64,000 nt of DNA from Tupaia tana (taxonomy: Eukaryota > Chordata > Mammalia > Scandentia > Tupaiidae), in contig JAKSZU010000002.1 of assembly GCA_026018925.1 (NCBI GenBank), forward strand, positions 12,459,662 to 12,523,661. Direction: 5' to 3'. Below, piece by piece: positions 53,278 through 64,000 of the stretch (position 1 is the first letter of the stretch; every line of letters begins with the position of its first letter). The notes under the pieces are model-generated. The model saw nothing but the letters and a program-made list of their open reading frames with translations, was not told the DNA's origin and did not search any database. The position numbers and the translations under genes are program-made.

Positions 53278-54615
53278 TATTTCTGAATTCCTTTATAATT
53301 CTAAACATCCATTCCATGTAGGAGTCAATTAAAAATGTAAAAGTAACAGGTAGGTTTTGGAATTTGCAAAAATAGTTGCTCTTCAGAACAGAAACATTTT
53401 GTGCCAAGACCTTGTCCTGTCCAGGGCAAGGCTAGAGGATCTGCATGCCTGGGTTATAAAGGTACCACAAGCCATCAGAGAAACGCAAACAAGGCTGTTC
53501 TCCTTGGTGCCATAGGTATGCTTCTCCTCTTTGCCGTATCATTCAGCTATTGAATGATATGAGAGATAGGATCATCCTAACTAACAGAAGAATCACCACA
53601 AGTTAGTGCTCAGATATCCCCACAATTTACATACAAGTTTTGCTTTAAAGCCTTCAGAATGTGGAATAATAACTCGAGTCCTGGTTTCTGTTTTCATAAA
53701 AAATACTTTCACAGTCAAAGTCACTCTCTCCTCACTGAAAACCAGGAAAATGCTTCAGTAGGTTCTGCAAGCCCCCAGATCAGGAATTTTACCCATATCC
53801 AATGGGCACTTTATGGGCTCCTAGCTAATAAGTTGGAGGTAGAGCATATTGGTATCTGTTCTTCCCAGATCTGAAGGCACCCAGCATTCTGTGCTCCAGA
53901 TCTTAAGGAAACTTAAGCATGGAAAGGAAGGCATTGCTCTCTGGAGTGTGGGCCAGCTGAACATTTATGACTCAAAGCAAAAACCAGACATAATCAAGCA
54001 GTTTCTGACTACCCGTGTAAGAAGATGCGTGACTCAGGAGTGTGTAGCTATCCAGGCACTTCTTTCAAGTAATTTAACTCACCTGGAGGTGGTTTCTTGG
54101 TACAATATCCTTTTATGGTTTCTTTGGAGGACTAAATTGCTTTCCAGTCAGAGCACAGAAGAGAAAAGCAAGAAATTCTAAATCTGACTCTTAAAGCTTC
54201 AGGTTTCCAATAACTGATCATAGGGTCATAAACACTTCATTCCACTCAATATCCCTTTTTTTCCATAGAATTATATAATCATAGTGTAAGAACACACTTT
54301 AAAAAGTCAACCGGACTCTCTCATTGCCTTCAGGCAAAATCATCCCAGAGCCACTGCTAACTTAATGGAAAGGGGTCTCTATTTTAGGGCACATCACAGG
54401 AGAATGCCAGACTCCTCGAGGTTATCAATCATCATTCTCAGGAAATTATTGCCCTGATTCAACTTAAACCTCTTTTAAGAATTTCTTGGTTTCTTCTTAT
54501 CCAGTTCCTACTCAAGGTAGAAAGCCTCGGGGAACTGTCCACGTTACTGTCTGGTTGTTACTACTGCCAGTGCTGCTGCCTCAGGGCACCCACCTACTCT
54601 GTGGGCTCCTCACCT
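53278..54615. other. Unique sequence
   Basis: No repeat or gene recognised. A 110-codon frame at 53849-54181 lacks any domain I recognise. Confidence 0.5.
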
Positions 54616-54617
54616 CC

Positions 54618-54790
54618 ATGTCCCATTCTATCCTCACAGCAAAAATAAGAGTGAGGATTTGATTTTATCTTTAACATCTAGTGAAACTAAGGCTCAGGAA
54701 GATGGAAGCATTTGCCCAAAGTACAGCTAATTAGTAGCAGAGCTGAAATGCCAACCTAGACCTACCAGACTTTTCCACAGTACAATGTTG
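54618..54790 (+). repeat. MIR SINE fragment
   Basis: TCTATCCTCACAGCAAAAAT, GTGAAACTAAGGCTCAGGAA, TTTGCCCAAAGTACAGCTAA, TTAGTAGCAGAGCTGAAATG. Confidence 0.88.
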
Positions 54791-55050
54791 CTACATCATC
54801 TATTTTGTATATAATTAAAAACTATTTATTTTCTCCATTTCATAATCTTTATTAGGCGAAAAGATCCCAGTCTCTCATCCTGTTTCCTAACCCAGAACTC
54901 AATACTGAGCAGAAATGGTTTCTCCTATCTGTTGGCCTATTGAGAATGAGGGACCCAGGACCAGTACTTTCCACCTGGTTGAGACCTGTGCCTTTAAGAT
55001 AATTGAGTTTGGGCTGAGGAGAGAAAGAGTTAACTCTAAAACCTGGGGAA

Positions 55051-55331
55051 TGGACCAGCAGGTGGTATAATGGTTGTATCACTGGACTCCCACATGACCA
55101 ACCACAGTTCGAGTCCCAGACCTGGCAGCTTAAAATACATCAGGCACTTGTGTGTGCGTGCCCAAAATCCCAAGAGGAGAATGGAAGAGAAGGGATTGTG
55201 GCATAACCACTGGGGATGATTTCTCGCTTTTTGTCTCTCTGACTCTCTGTCTTTCTTGGGAGCACACACACCCTATAGCAAAAATCTCTCTTTAAAAAAA
55301 TCAAAATCAAAATAAATAAATAAATAAATAA
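55051..55331 (+). repeat. tRNA-derived SINE, full-length
   Basis: TGGACCAGCAGGTGGTATAA head, CACAGTTCGAGTCCCAGACC B box, GGGATTGTGGCATAACCACT body, an AAAATCAAAATAAATAAATA tail. TSD TAAAACCTGGGGAA (55037-55050 and 55332-55345, identical). Confidence 0.95.
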
Positions 55332-55345
55332 TAAAACCTGGGGAA

Positions 55346-56425
55346 CAATGTCATCTCCCAAATCTATTAATGTGGCCATCTGGTTGGAAGGGGCCTAACG
55401 AGACTGCGCATCAATCTGTATCTGCAGAGCAAGCCTGGAAGTGTTACTTAAGTGATGCATTTATTTGAGTTCACTTGCAAAGAGAGCTGGTGGGGAGAGT
55501 GGTTAAAGGACTCTTTCCCCTACCCCGGGCCACCCTCATCCTACCACTCATGAGGAATTCTGCTATCAGTCATCGTTAGTGGAATGCCCAGTGGGTTTCT
55601 CTGGTAGCCTGAGAGTGGCATGGAAGCTCTCACTCAGTGCTGGGAGACCAGATGAGCAGCTGCCGCGGGTGCATGGTGAGGAGGGATGGAGGACTAGTGC
55701 CAGAGGGCGCTTACGCTGCAAGGTGCACCAGCGTTTTCTGAGGCCTGCCTGTTATGCTCTGACTCATGAAGAAGCGTTAAGCCAGGTGAGATCTGAGCAC
55801 CACCTGCCATAGGAGAAACACTGTCTCTGCTACCTCAGGCCTATTCCCATGGGTGGATCCCAGCATTCTTTATTTATGGCCCAATACCTTGTTCCTGGGG
55901 CCATCCTGGACTGGAAGATCAATGGACCTTTTCAGTTTAGGATTTCCAGTCTCAGATACCAGAATCACTTGTGATTTGAAGTGCACTCCGTGTTTCAGTT
56001 CTCTGTCTGTTTCTGAACACGTACCGCTTCAGAGAGCTGCGCTCCCAAGGCAAAGCAGCTGTACTCCAAGAAGTAACAAAAGACAAGTGACCAGCTAGGA
56101 GTGACTGCAGCGTTAATTGCCCCATCTTATTTTTCTGCCACTTGCGCAGATTTCTTTCGTCAGTCTGCACACAAAATCTCACTTCTCCATTTAAACAGCT
56201 CTGTCCTTTCTTCAGGCAGCCATGTTTGCCAGCGGGCACGAGGTGGTCAGAACACAAACACTTCAAGAGGCTCTCACTGAATTCGTGTGATCTTTAGTGT
56301 AAGTCACAAGGTAAAATTTTCTCATTCTTAAGAGAGTAGCATCTACGCCATTACTGAAGAATCAAGCAAAAAGACAAGGCTCATCCCACAGACAGGGACC
56401 AGCCTGGCCATGCCCTTAACACAGT
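55346..56425. other. Unique sequence
   Basis: No repeat or gene recognised. Confidence 0.5.
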
Positions 56426-56429
56426 TTCA

Positions 56430-56515
56430 TTTGGTTGTCATTTGTTTATTCATTCACTAAGTATTTATTGAACACTCATTAAATTAAAAGGTACTATGCC
56501 GAGAGCTAGAAATGG
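56430..56515 (+). repeat. L2-like fragment
   Basis: TTTATTCATTCACTAAGTAT then TTATTGAACACTCATTAAAT resembles an L2 3' region. Confidence 0.5.
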
Positions 56516-56605
56516 AAAAAAAAAAAAAAAAAAGAAGAGAGAAGAAACGAAGGAAGGAGTGAGGGGAAAGAGAGGGATGGAGAGAAGGGGAAAAGAGAAA
56601 GGAAC
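56516..56605. repeat. Poly(A) and polypurine (GA/AAGG) tract
   Basis: 17 A followed by AGAAGAGAGAAGAAACGAAG and GGGGAAAGAGAGGGATGGAG: about 90 nt of almost pure purine on the plus strand. Confidence 0.9.
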
Positions 56606-58984
56606 TCAGACAAAACCCCTGTCTTTAAAGAGACGCAGTCAAGTTTGGGAGACAGTGTATTAAGGACCATGAAAATGATTCAGACAAAATGCTGTTGCAG
56701 CTTGGTTTTAAAGATGAGAGAAAGTTTCAAACTGGGCAGATGGAAGAAACATCTCAGGCTGAGGAAATAGCATGATTAAAGTCTTTGAATGTAAGCAACA
56801 AATTTGCAGCCAAAGTTGCATGGAAGATTGGAGCCAGAGAAAGCAGAGAAGTAGCCGAGGGTGTTTAATGACAAGCCCGGGAATCTGGGGTAATAAGTTG
56901 CTGCTGACTGTTGGCAAGTAGAAGATGAATGACATCATCCCAAGTGTACTTCCGTCTGCAGACAGTGGCAGCCACTGTACGAAGGCGTGTAGGGAGCCAG
57001 GTTAGAGGTGGGTAAGCCCACCTGGAGGCCATTGCCATAGTCAGGACCAGGAATAAGAGACTCAGCTAGGACCATGGCACAGAAACATGAGAAAAGAAGT
57101 CCATTTTTAAAAATGCACAGGAATCACAAAACAATTAGACATGCTCAGGGGTCACACATAACTTAGCAGTGAATTAGCTATAAGGTCAGGAGAGAGACAG
57201 GTTTTTAGGAGCACCCATATGAATTCAATAACCGAACGTGTTAAACTGAATAAAATTAATAAAATGTCAACCAAGAAAGTGAGCCATGAAGAGCTGTTTC
57301 AGAACACCTACATTTGTGGGTTGGGTAGGAGCAGAAGAGGGCAAAGAATGGCTTAGAAAGACAGAGCCAGAGCCAGAGCCAGGAGGGGAAGCATGAGGAG
57401 TCCAGAGAGAACCTGCAGAAAGCATGCCTTGCTGGGGTCTGGACAGCAGTGCCAGGAGAGAACCAGCAAATGAGCCTCAGAAAAGGCTGCAGCAGGTGCT
57501 GGTGGGACGACTCCCACCTTCACAGAAAAGTCACAGGAGCCATGGGCAGACACCAGGCAGCTGGTAGGTAGGAGTGGACAAGGGTCACAGGTATTGATCC
57601 CCTCTTTTGAGAAAATGGGATCATGGAAAGAGGGAGTAAAAGAGCATTAGGGGAGAATCAGAAAAGGGATTTATATATGGATGAAATCAACCGTGCTTTT
57701 CCAGGGAGAAGAGGAGTCTAACAAAAGTCCCCTTTGCCACCTGGACCCCTTTCCAAGCACTTCAAGGGCATCACGGTCACTTGCTGCTTCTCCCCAGCCC
57801 TCACCTGTTCAGCACACGGAGGAAGCAAAGTTCACATCTGCCCCACCTTTACCTGACAGCTGGCGAGGGCCAAACCCCTGATGAATTCTCAACACAAGAG
57901 CACTCATGTCACAAGGTTGCAGAACAGAGAGATGTCAGATTGGGAGGAAGCAGCAAGCCAGGAGAAGTGAGAGGGAAAGTGAAGATAGCAAGGCTGAGTA
58001 GAGAGTTCTGCCTGACACCAGGGCTATCGCCCCTTGCTTAAGTGCACACTGAGGCAGGGGCCAGAAAACGCTCCTGCTCCACTTACTCCTTAGTGATGCA
58101 GCCCCTGAGCTGTTCCGGGAGCTGCCCTCAGCAACAGAACCCGGCTGAGCTGCCCCGCAGCCAAGGTGGGCGTGAGTACTGGTTCTAGCTCACATTCCTT
58201 CTCCTTTTAAACCCACCAGAAGTCAGTTGTAGAAGTCCCATCCTCATCACTTAATCACTCCCTCGGCCCCACCTTTTGACACCATGACCAAATCTCAACG
58301 CACAAATTTGGGAAGGACACACAACATAGCAGGTGCTGTTCCAGGCTCCCTCCAAAGCCCCACTCACACACCCGCAGGAAAGGAGGAATGGAGCACAATA
58401 TTTTCAGCATTCTGCAATCTGACAATCTCGTGGAATCGTATGTCTCTGGTGTGTTTCAAATCATCATTCAAAAATAAAGTACTCATGTACTACAAGTGAA
58501 TTTTGATAAAATTACATGTGATAGTTCCTATTTGGGTTGATAGAGCTCTTCCTTTAAAAGGCTGGGTGTCTTCTATTTTTATAGAATTAAAGTTTCTACT
58601 TTTCCTTTGTTATGAGTTGAATTTTTAGATTGATGAAATAAGTCACAGATTTACCACTTGGGCCCAACAAAAAAAGCCTAAGTTTTAAATGATGGGTTTC
58701 TATTTTAGGACTAGAAAGATTTTTTTTTTTAATTTTTTTTAATGGCAAGGAGCTTTGTAGCTTGCTTTGCATTGAAAGCCTGTGATTCTTCACTTAAGAA
58801 TATCATCGTGGGGCCAGTCTCGTCTACAGGCTGCCCTGCCATTGAGTAGAAACCAGAAGGAAAACAGAGGGACACTAGAACTCTGTCTACACTACTGCTG
58901 CATCTATACCTCACTGAGTCAGGTATATCTGGTGATAAATCAGAGTCCTCAAAGCAACTAGGATGCAACCCACTCATTAGCATT
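56606..58984. other. Unique or unresolved old repeat sequence
   Basis: 56620-57060 has the look of a decayed repeat consensus (GCCACTGTACGAAGGCG, AGGCCATTGCCATAGTCAGG) but I cannot name it. A short GAGCCA tandem repeat lies at 57363-57382. No gene recognised. Confidence 0.4.
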
Positions 58985-58989
58985 CTTCC

Positions 58990-59210
58990 AAGGAAATATC
59001 AGGGACTATCTGGTGGCCCGGCAATAAGACTCCACACTCTGCCTGGCCGACTCACACGGGAGAGTTCCTGCTTCATTCCACAGACCTCCCTGAGTACTCC
59101 AGGCACACAAGTTCCCACGGTCCAGGGCTGACTGGGGATGGATCACGGTGTCAAGACTCATTGGGGGTCATGGATGAAACAAACTGAAAAGAGAAAAGAA
59201 GCAAAGTCTT
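58990..59210 (+). repeat. Ancient tRNA-derived SINE
   Basis: GGGACTATCTGGTGGCCCGG head, CACACGGGAGAGTTCCTGCT, GCACACAAGTTCCCACGGTC, GGATGGATCACGGTGTCAAG. Confidence 0.5.
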
Positions 59211-59239
59211 GTAATGTTAGCTATTCTTGGCCAACATTT

Positions 59240-59320
59240 ATGGCTAGCTCCACCCAGACCCTCAGCTCCTTGAGGCCAAGAAGCATATCTAATAGTTCTG
59301 CGTAGCTGTCATGGTAACAC
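59240..59320 (+). repeat. L2 fragment
   Basis: CCTCAGCTCCTTGAGGCCAA then GAAGCATATCTAATAGTTCT follow the L2 3' layout. Confidence 0.55.
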
Positions 59321-59670
59321 CACGCAAGACCTGAAATACCACCTAATTCTACCCCATCCATTTGAAAATGACATTCCTGGAGGCCAGACAAGTAAGGCTA
59401 CTTGCCCAAAGCAACCACGTTGGAACATCCAAGCCTGGGGCTGGACTACAGTTCTCCTGTCTCCTCGATGACCCTCCTGAAAAGCGCCTGCGCATCAAAT
59501 GCACATCTGGCAAGTAGATATCACTCATTTGCTCAGTGTCGCGCTGACCTCAGGGATCACTGAAGAGGACACTGACCTTGCTGCTGCTCATACTATCGAG
59601 CTACCAGCTTTGCTCATTGCCATCCTTTCCACCCCATTCAGTGTTTGATTTTATTCTGGCCTCCCCTATT

Positions 59671-59936
59671 TTTTTTTTTTTTAGAGGTTTTTGCTATAGG
59701 GCGCATGCGCTCGCCAGACAGACAGAGAGAGACATAGAGACAGAAAGCGAGAAATCACCCCCCAGGGGGGATGGTCATGCCGCAATATCTTCTCCTCCAT
59801 TCTCCTCTCGGGATCTTGGGCACACATGCACACGCGCCTGGCATGAGTTTTAAGCCACTGGGTCCGGGACGCGAACCACAGTCGACTACGTGGGAGTCCA
59901 GCGACATAGCCATTATGCTAACTGCTGGTTCCCTGA
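59671..59936 (-). repeat. Young full-length tRNA-derived SINE
   Basis: Antisense, CpG-rich: TATAGGGCGCATGCGCTCGC, CACCCCCCAGGGGGGATGG, body, GGGACGCGAACCACAGTCGA, head ending CTGCTGGTTCCC. TSD CCTCCCCTATT at 59660-59670 and 59937-59947. Confidence 0.96.
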
Positions 59937-60191
59937 CCTCCCCTATTCTTAAAATGTTTCTCCATCTGACTGGTGTCGCCAATAAGCCATTAAGTTTTTG
60001 CTCAAAATTAAATTTTTGCTGCCCATTTCCTGGACATGCTTGCTTCCCTATTGAAAAGTTATAAGTGACTCACTCACCTGATTGATACTTTCTGAACAAT
60101 GAGAAACTCCTGAAGATAAACAGTTCTCTCCATTGGGGAACATTATGCTTGGGTTTATTGACAAGTATATTTGTTAAAATTTCATAAAGCC

Positions 60192-60424
60192 AGGGCCAGC
60201 AGGTTGCATGGTGGTTAAGGCACTGGACTCTCACATGGCTGACTGTGGTTTGAGTCCCAGACCTAGTGGCTTGAAAATCAGGCTGAGTACATGTGCTTAT
60301 GTGCTCAAAATCCCAGGAGAAGAAAGGATTACAACATGGCCATTCCCCCAGGAGGTGATTCTCACTTTCCCTCTCACTGTCTCTCTACAGTGAGCTCACA
60401 TACCCTATGCCCTATGGCAAAAGC
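60192..60424 (+). repeat. tRNA-derived SINE adjoining the AT satellite
   Basis: AGGGCCAGCAGGTTGCATGG head, GTGGTTTGAGTCCCAGACCT B box, CATGGCCATTCCCCCAGGAG body, CCCTATGCCCTATGGCAAAA end. Instead of poly(A) it runs into ATTTATATATTT repeats. Confidence 0.9.
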
Positions 60425-61110
60425 ATTTATATATTTATATTTATATACACACACACACACACACACCACACACATACATATATATCAAAAGCCTTTATAT
60501 ATAAATATAACATATATTTATATATATAATATACTATAATAGATTTATATATAAATGACAAAAGAATTCATATATAAACATTATATATATACACATATAA
60601 ATATATAATATAATATATACATTTGTATACATATAAATATATTTATATACATATAAGTCTAAATAACATAATATATTTATATATAAATGACAAAAGCCTT
60701 TATACATAAATATATATTTATGTATGTATACATATAAATATAACATTTATATATACATATAAATATAATATATTCCTATACTTTACTTATATGTTAAATA
60801 AATACAAATTTAAATATAAATAAATATATATTTATGTTTAAATATAAATTTAAGCATAAATAAATATTATATATTATATATTTAAGGATTATATTTATAA
60901 TATATGTATTATATTTATATATTATGTATAATATATATTTATGTACATATAAATATAAATTATATTTATATATAAGTAAATTTATATATAAATATATAAT
61001 ATAAATTATATTTATATTATATATTTATATAAATATATAATATATATTTGGTGTATATATTATATATAAATGTATATACACACACACACGTACATATACG
61101 CATATATGTC
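60425..61110. repeat. Long AT-rich satellite-like tract
   Basis: About 690 bp of TATA/ATAAAT repeats with a (CA)n block at 60446-60470 and a CA-rich end at 61076-61090. A higher-order motif, CAAAAGCCTTTATA or a variant, recurs near 60416, 60485, 60557 and 60689. The tract is rich in inverted repeats and would be prone to melting, slippage and length change. Confidence 0.92.
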
Positions 61111-61360
61111 TTAACGCCTCTCCAAGCATTTCTACCAACTAATACTGGAAACTAGTACTGGGAACTACTGCCTAAAAGTTTCAATGAGTTTGTAAGAGGG
61201 CGTTTTTAATATGGTCACCTAAGATCAGTTCAATTCCTTTACATTTATGAGCAACTTATTTGATTCTTCAAGGTTATAGAGGCTAAAAAGTATTGTTTTC
61301 TTTAAGTTGAAAGTGGGCAAAAAAAATCAGATTTTACTTTTTCTCAAAAATCATTTTCAA

Positions 61361-61602
61361 TCTATGTCGCTGGACTCCCACGTAGTTGACCGCGGTTCGC
61401 GTCCCGGACCTGGTGGCTTAAAACTCACGCCGGGCGCGTGTGCGTGCGTGCCCAAGATCCCAAGAGGAGAATGGAGGAGAAGGGATTGCGGCGTGACCAT
61501 CCCCCCAGGGGGTGATTTCTCGCTTTCTGTCTCTATGTCTCTCTCTGTCTGTCTGGCGAGCACACGCACCCTATAGCGAAAATCTCTCCAAAAAAAAAAA
61601 AC
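61361..61602 (+). repeat. 5'-truncated young tRNA-derived SINE
   Basis: Begins at TCTATGTCGCTGGACTCCCA, so the A box is missing. Then GACCGCGGTTCGCGTCCCGG, the CpG-rich body, CACCCTATAGCGAAAATCTC, poly(A). TSD CATTTTCAA at 61352-61360 and 61603-61611. The truncation happened at insertion. Confidence 0.95.
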
Positions 61603-61611
61603 CATTTTCAA

Positions 61612-63250
61612 GTTATTAAGGACAATTGCTGCCTCTTGCGGAGTGACCCCTTGCCAAAGGCTGTGTGTGCTTCCTGACTGGCGTTTCCATTCTCATTGCA
61701 TGTGTTCAAAAGCTGGACTCCAGGCACTTACGGTGCTTTCCCAGAGTGGCTCAAATTCCAAGTACAGAGCAAGGGTGTAGACCCGGATGTGTCACACTCT
61801 GCCCTGAGGTGAACAGCCTCCTCGAGAGTCACAGCAACACTAAATTATATGTTAACTGTACAGAGAAGCTTGGCCAGGAGACACTGGGCTCAGAGAGCCC
61901 AGGTAGAGAGAGACAGTGGCCTGAGAGACATTGGCTGACAGATGCTGGGCCCAGGGATCCTGCTGCCACGTTACTAGCAAATGCTGGAACCAGGGTTTGA
62001 AACTGAGTCTAGCTGACTCTGAGCTGTTAGGTAAATTAAGAGTTAAAAAATGCATGAGGCAACCTTTTTAAACAGAAACGATTAGTGAACTTTTACCTCC
62101 ACATTTGGCTTCTCAATGGCCACCTCCAGGATCCAGATGGCCACTTGGGGACAGCAGAGGCCCAGGGGCAGCAAAAAGCAGAGCAGAGGCCAGAGATGAA
62201 AGAGCCAATTCTCCATTCTTCTGAGTCCCCAGAGATGAACACTGCGGACTTGTTCCCAGTCTCTGTGCCTCATGCCAGCAGCTGCCCCCCCACCCCCCGC
62301 CTGCCCCTGTGAGGACAGTTGTCCCTGGAAATGTATCCTTCTGTAGAGGAGAGAGAATGTGAAATGATTTGCTTGAGGTCGCAAAAAACATATATCTAAA
62401 TCTCCAGCTAACCGTGTTTGTAGACGTGTTTGTGTTTATTGTTCTCCAAACTAGACAGCAGAGCTTCATTCTTACTACAGTATCCTACAGCTTAGGGTTT
62501 TTGGGGTTTTGTTTTTGTTTCTGATCTCATCATTAACCACTCAGTCACTACAAACATATTTTTAACTCACTAAAAAACAGTCCTGGCTTGCTATAGTAAC
62601 CTGAATTCCACCTGGTGGGCTTGGGTGGGAGATTTCTGGGGCGGGAGAAACTGACTGTGGTGTGGCTGATTGGTAAGAAAGCAACCTGGTCGGCTGTTCT
62701 AAGCAGTCCCCTCCCTTGGACGAGATCTGAAACTAAGTGTGAACCACGTCCGACGTTGCTCTTAGGCAAGGGTTACATGTTCTTGGTCAAATTCCAACAC
62801 GAAAAGGTGACCGAGGGACATTGTTAGGGCTCAGCCTACCTAATTCTCCTACAGTTTCAGCTGAAAATGAACTATTGAGGCCCTCTGTACACCACTGCCG
62901 GGTCCTGAAGCCGCTGCTGAAAGTCACTGAAGAAATTTCTGCTACTTTCAAAGCTTTTCTTTAACTGATAAGTTAGTTGTTAGTGGAAACACTATGAGAG
63001 AATGGTCTGGAATGTTCTGTCCATAAAATCAATTCGGCATCCTTCACAGTAACAGTCACTGCTAGCTTCTGTGCTACTGAAACATGACTAGAGTCGTGAT
63101 CCATCTGGAAACCGGCCTTTGGCGTCCATTGTGGTGTCTCTCCTAGTGTGGGCCTATTTTATATTCAGCAGTTTTCATTAGAAAGAAGAACTTTAGCATA
63201 CTTAATTAAATACATATTTAAACATTGACACAGATATGAAACGGTAATTC
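61612..63250. other. Unique sequence
   Basis: No repeat or gene recognised. A frame of 118 codons at 62469-62113 overlaps others on both strands without a domain. Confidence 0.5.
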
Positions 63251-63254
63251 CTAT

Positions 63255-63400
63255 GTAACAGAGCTCATCTCTTCATCCCATTTAATCTTCACAGGTGATC
63301 TTGAGCTGTAAGTTTTCCCCTGTGTTACAGACAAGGAAACTGAAACTTGCAGATGTTACCTGGCTTTTTCATGGGCCAGAGGTTGCAATTTGCAGAGTAT
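63255..63400 (+). repeat. MIR SINE fragment
   Basis: CATTTAATCTTCACAGGTGA, then TGTGTTACAGACAAGGAAAC and TGAAACTTGCAGATGTTACC. Confidence 0.85.
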
Positions 63401-63589
63401 GAACCTGTTTGATGGTTTTGACTCCACTTGCCAAGCACCAGGAGAGCAGAAGATGAGTAAATGCAGACAGAGATGCTGCTCGTTCTTAGTAGTGAAGGAA
63501 GCTTCTGGAAGAAACCTATCTTGATGAATAGGGAGGGTTAGAGTAGTTTAGAAGATGCAGCCATCTGCAGCCTCATGGCCGGTCCATAT

Positions 63590-63625
63590 CCTATGAACAA
63601 TAAATATTTGTTGAACAAGTGAAAA
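63590..63625 (+). repeat. L2-like 3' end
   Basis: GAACAATAAATATTTGTTGA then ACAAGTGAA. 63626-64000 holds nothing I can name. Confidence 0.6.
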
Positions 63626-64000
63626 TTAAGTGACTAAGAGTAGAGGGCACCTGAGGTCAGAAACAGCTGAGACTGTCAAAGGCCAAAGTTCCCATGGTGT
63701 GTCCAGGGGATAGTGATAGGAGGATGTCCGTGTGGCCAGTAGAGGAAGGTGGGCTGTGGAGGTGCTCTGGGAGTGTGGAAGGCATCGAAGGGCACTGGAG
63801 CCCAGGCCCAAAGCATCAACTTTGCCTCACAGATTGGATCGGGCCTTCATTGTTTCTGACCCAGGAACTGTATCTGAAGACAGGACGGTGGAAGACATTG
63901 ACTACATATGGGAAGTGACATGACAAAGCCCAGTGTTCCAGGAAGATGGGCATGGAATGAAGTACAAAATAGACTAAGAACATGATCCGTATTTGAAGAA

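Overview
This is a 64 kb piece of placental-mammal nuclear DNA with no convincing host protein-coding exon. Ancient interspersed repeats shared by placental mammals are recognisable by eye: MIR and L2 fragments, two MLT1-type MaLR LTRs, a MER5A-like hAT element, a MER2-like element, a near-complete Tigger1 and an L1M-type LINE. On top of these lies one tRNA-derived SINE family of about 260-280 bp in roughly 30 copies. The sense consensus begins GGGACCAGCAGTTAGCGTAA and ends GCCCTATAGCAAAAACCTCT plus poly(A). A younger L1 lineage has probably mobilised it. There is no Alu, B1/B2, CAN, Bov or AfroSINE signature that I recognise, so I do not assign the species or order.

Layout. 1-2.9 kb: MIR pieces and an MLT1C-like LTR split by a DNA transposon that is itself split by a SINE. 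2.9-14 kb: a repeat-in-repeat block. An old sense L1M (3' part of ORF1 at 3.3-3.8 kb, ORF2 at 11.7-13.9 kb, 3' UTR to about 14.0 kb) is interrupted by a nearly full-length antisense young L1 (about 5.68-11.65 kb) and by a 5'-truncated young L1 (12.1-12.9 kb). Both young L1s carry SINE insertions with clear target-site duplications (TSDs). 14-31 kb: mostly unique sequence with scattered MER2-, MER5A- and MIR-like pieces, a palindromic MITE at 26.7 kb and a small CpG-rich patch at 30.4 kb. 31-36.8 kb: SINEs and two truncated young L1s. 36.8-38.3 kb: a candidate processed pseudogene on the minus strand, with a 42-nt poly(A) and an AATAAA signal. 38.6-46.5 kb: unique sequence, including a repeat-free AT-rich stretch at 41.6-43.4 kb, and a second MLT1 LTR split by a SINE. 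46.9-50.0 kb: Tigger1, interrupted by three SINEs and by a 68-bp mariner MITE placed exactly at a TA. 52.8-53.3 kb: a hAT element with an 8-bp TSD. 55-64 kb: SINEs, a large AT-rich satellite-like tract at 60.4-61.1 kb, and unique DNA.

All recognisable coding remnants belong to transposons and are broken: L1 ORF1 and ORF2 are frameshifted with altered catalytic motifs, and the Tigger1 transposase is fragmented. The interest of the window lies in the order of nested insertions, the structural variants of the SINE family, the palindromic MITEs that could form hairpin RNAs, and the unidentified retrocopy. I found no operon-like, CRISPR-like or otherwise new enzymatic system.
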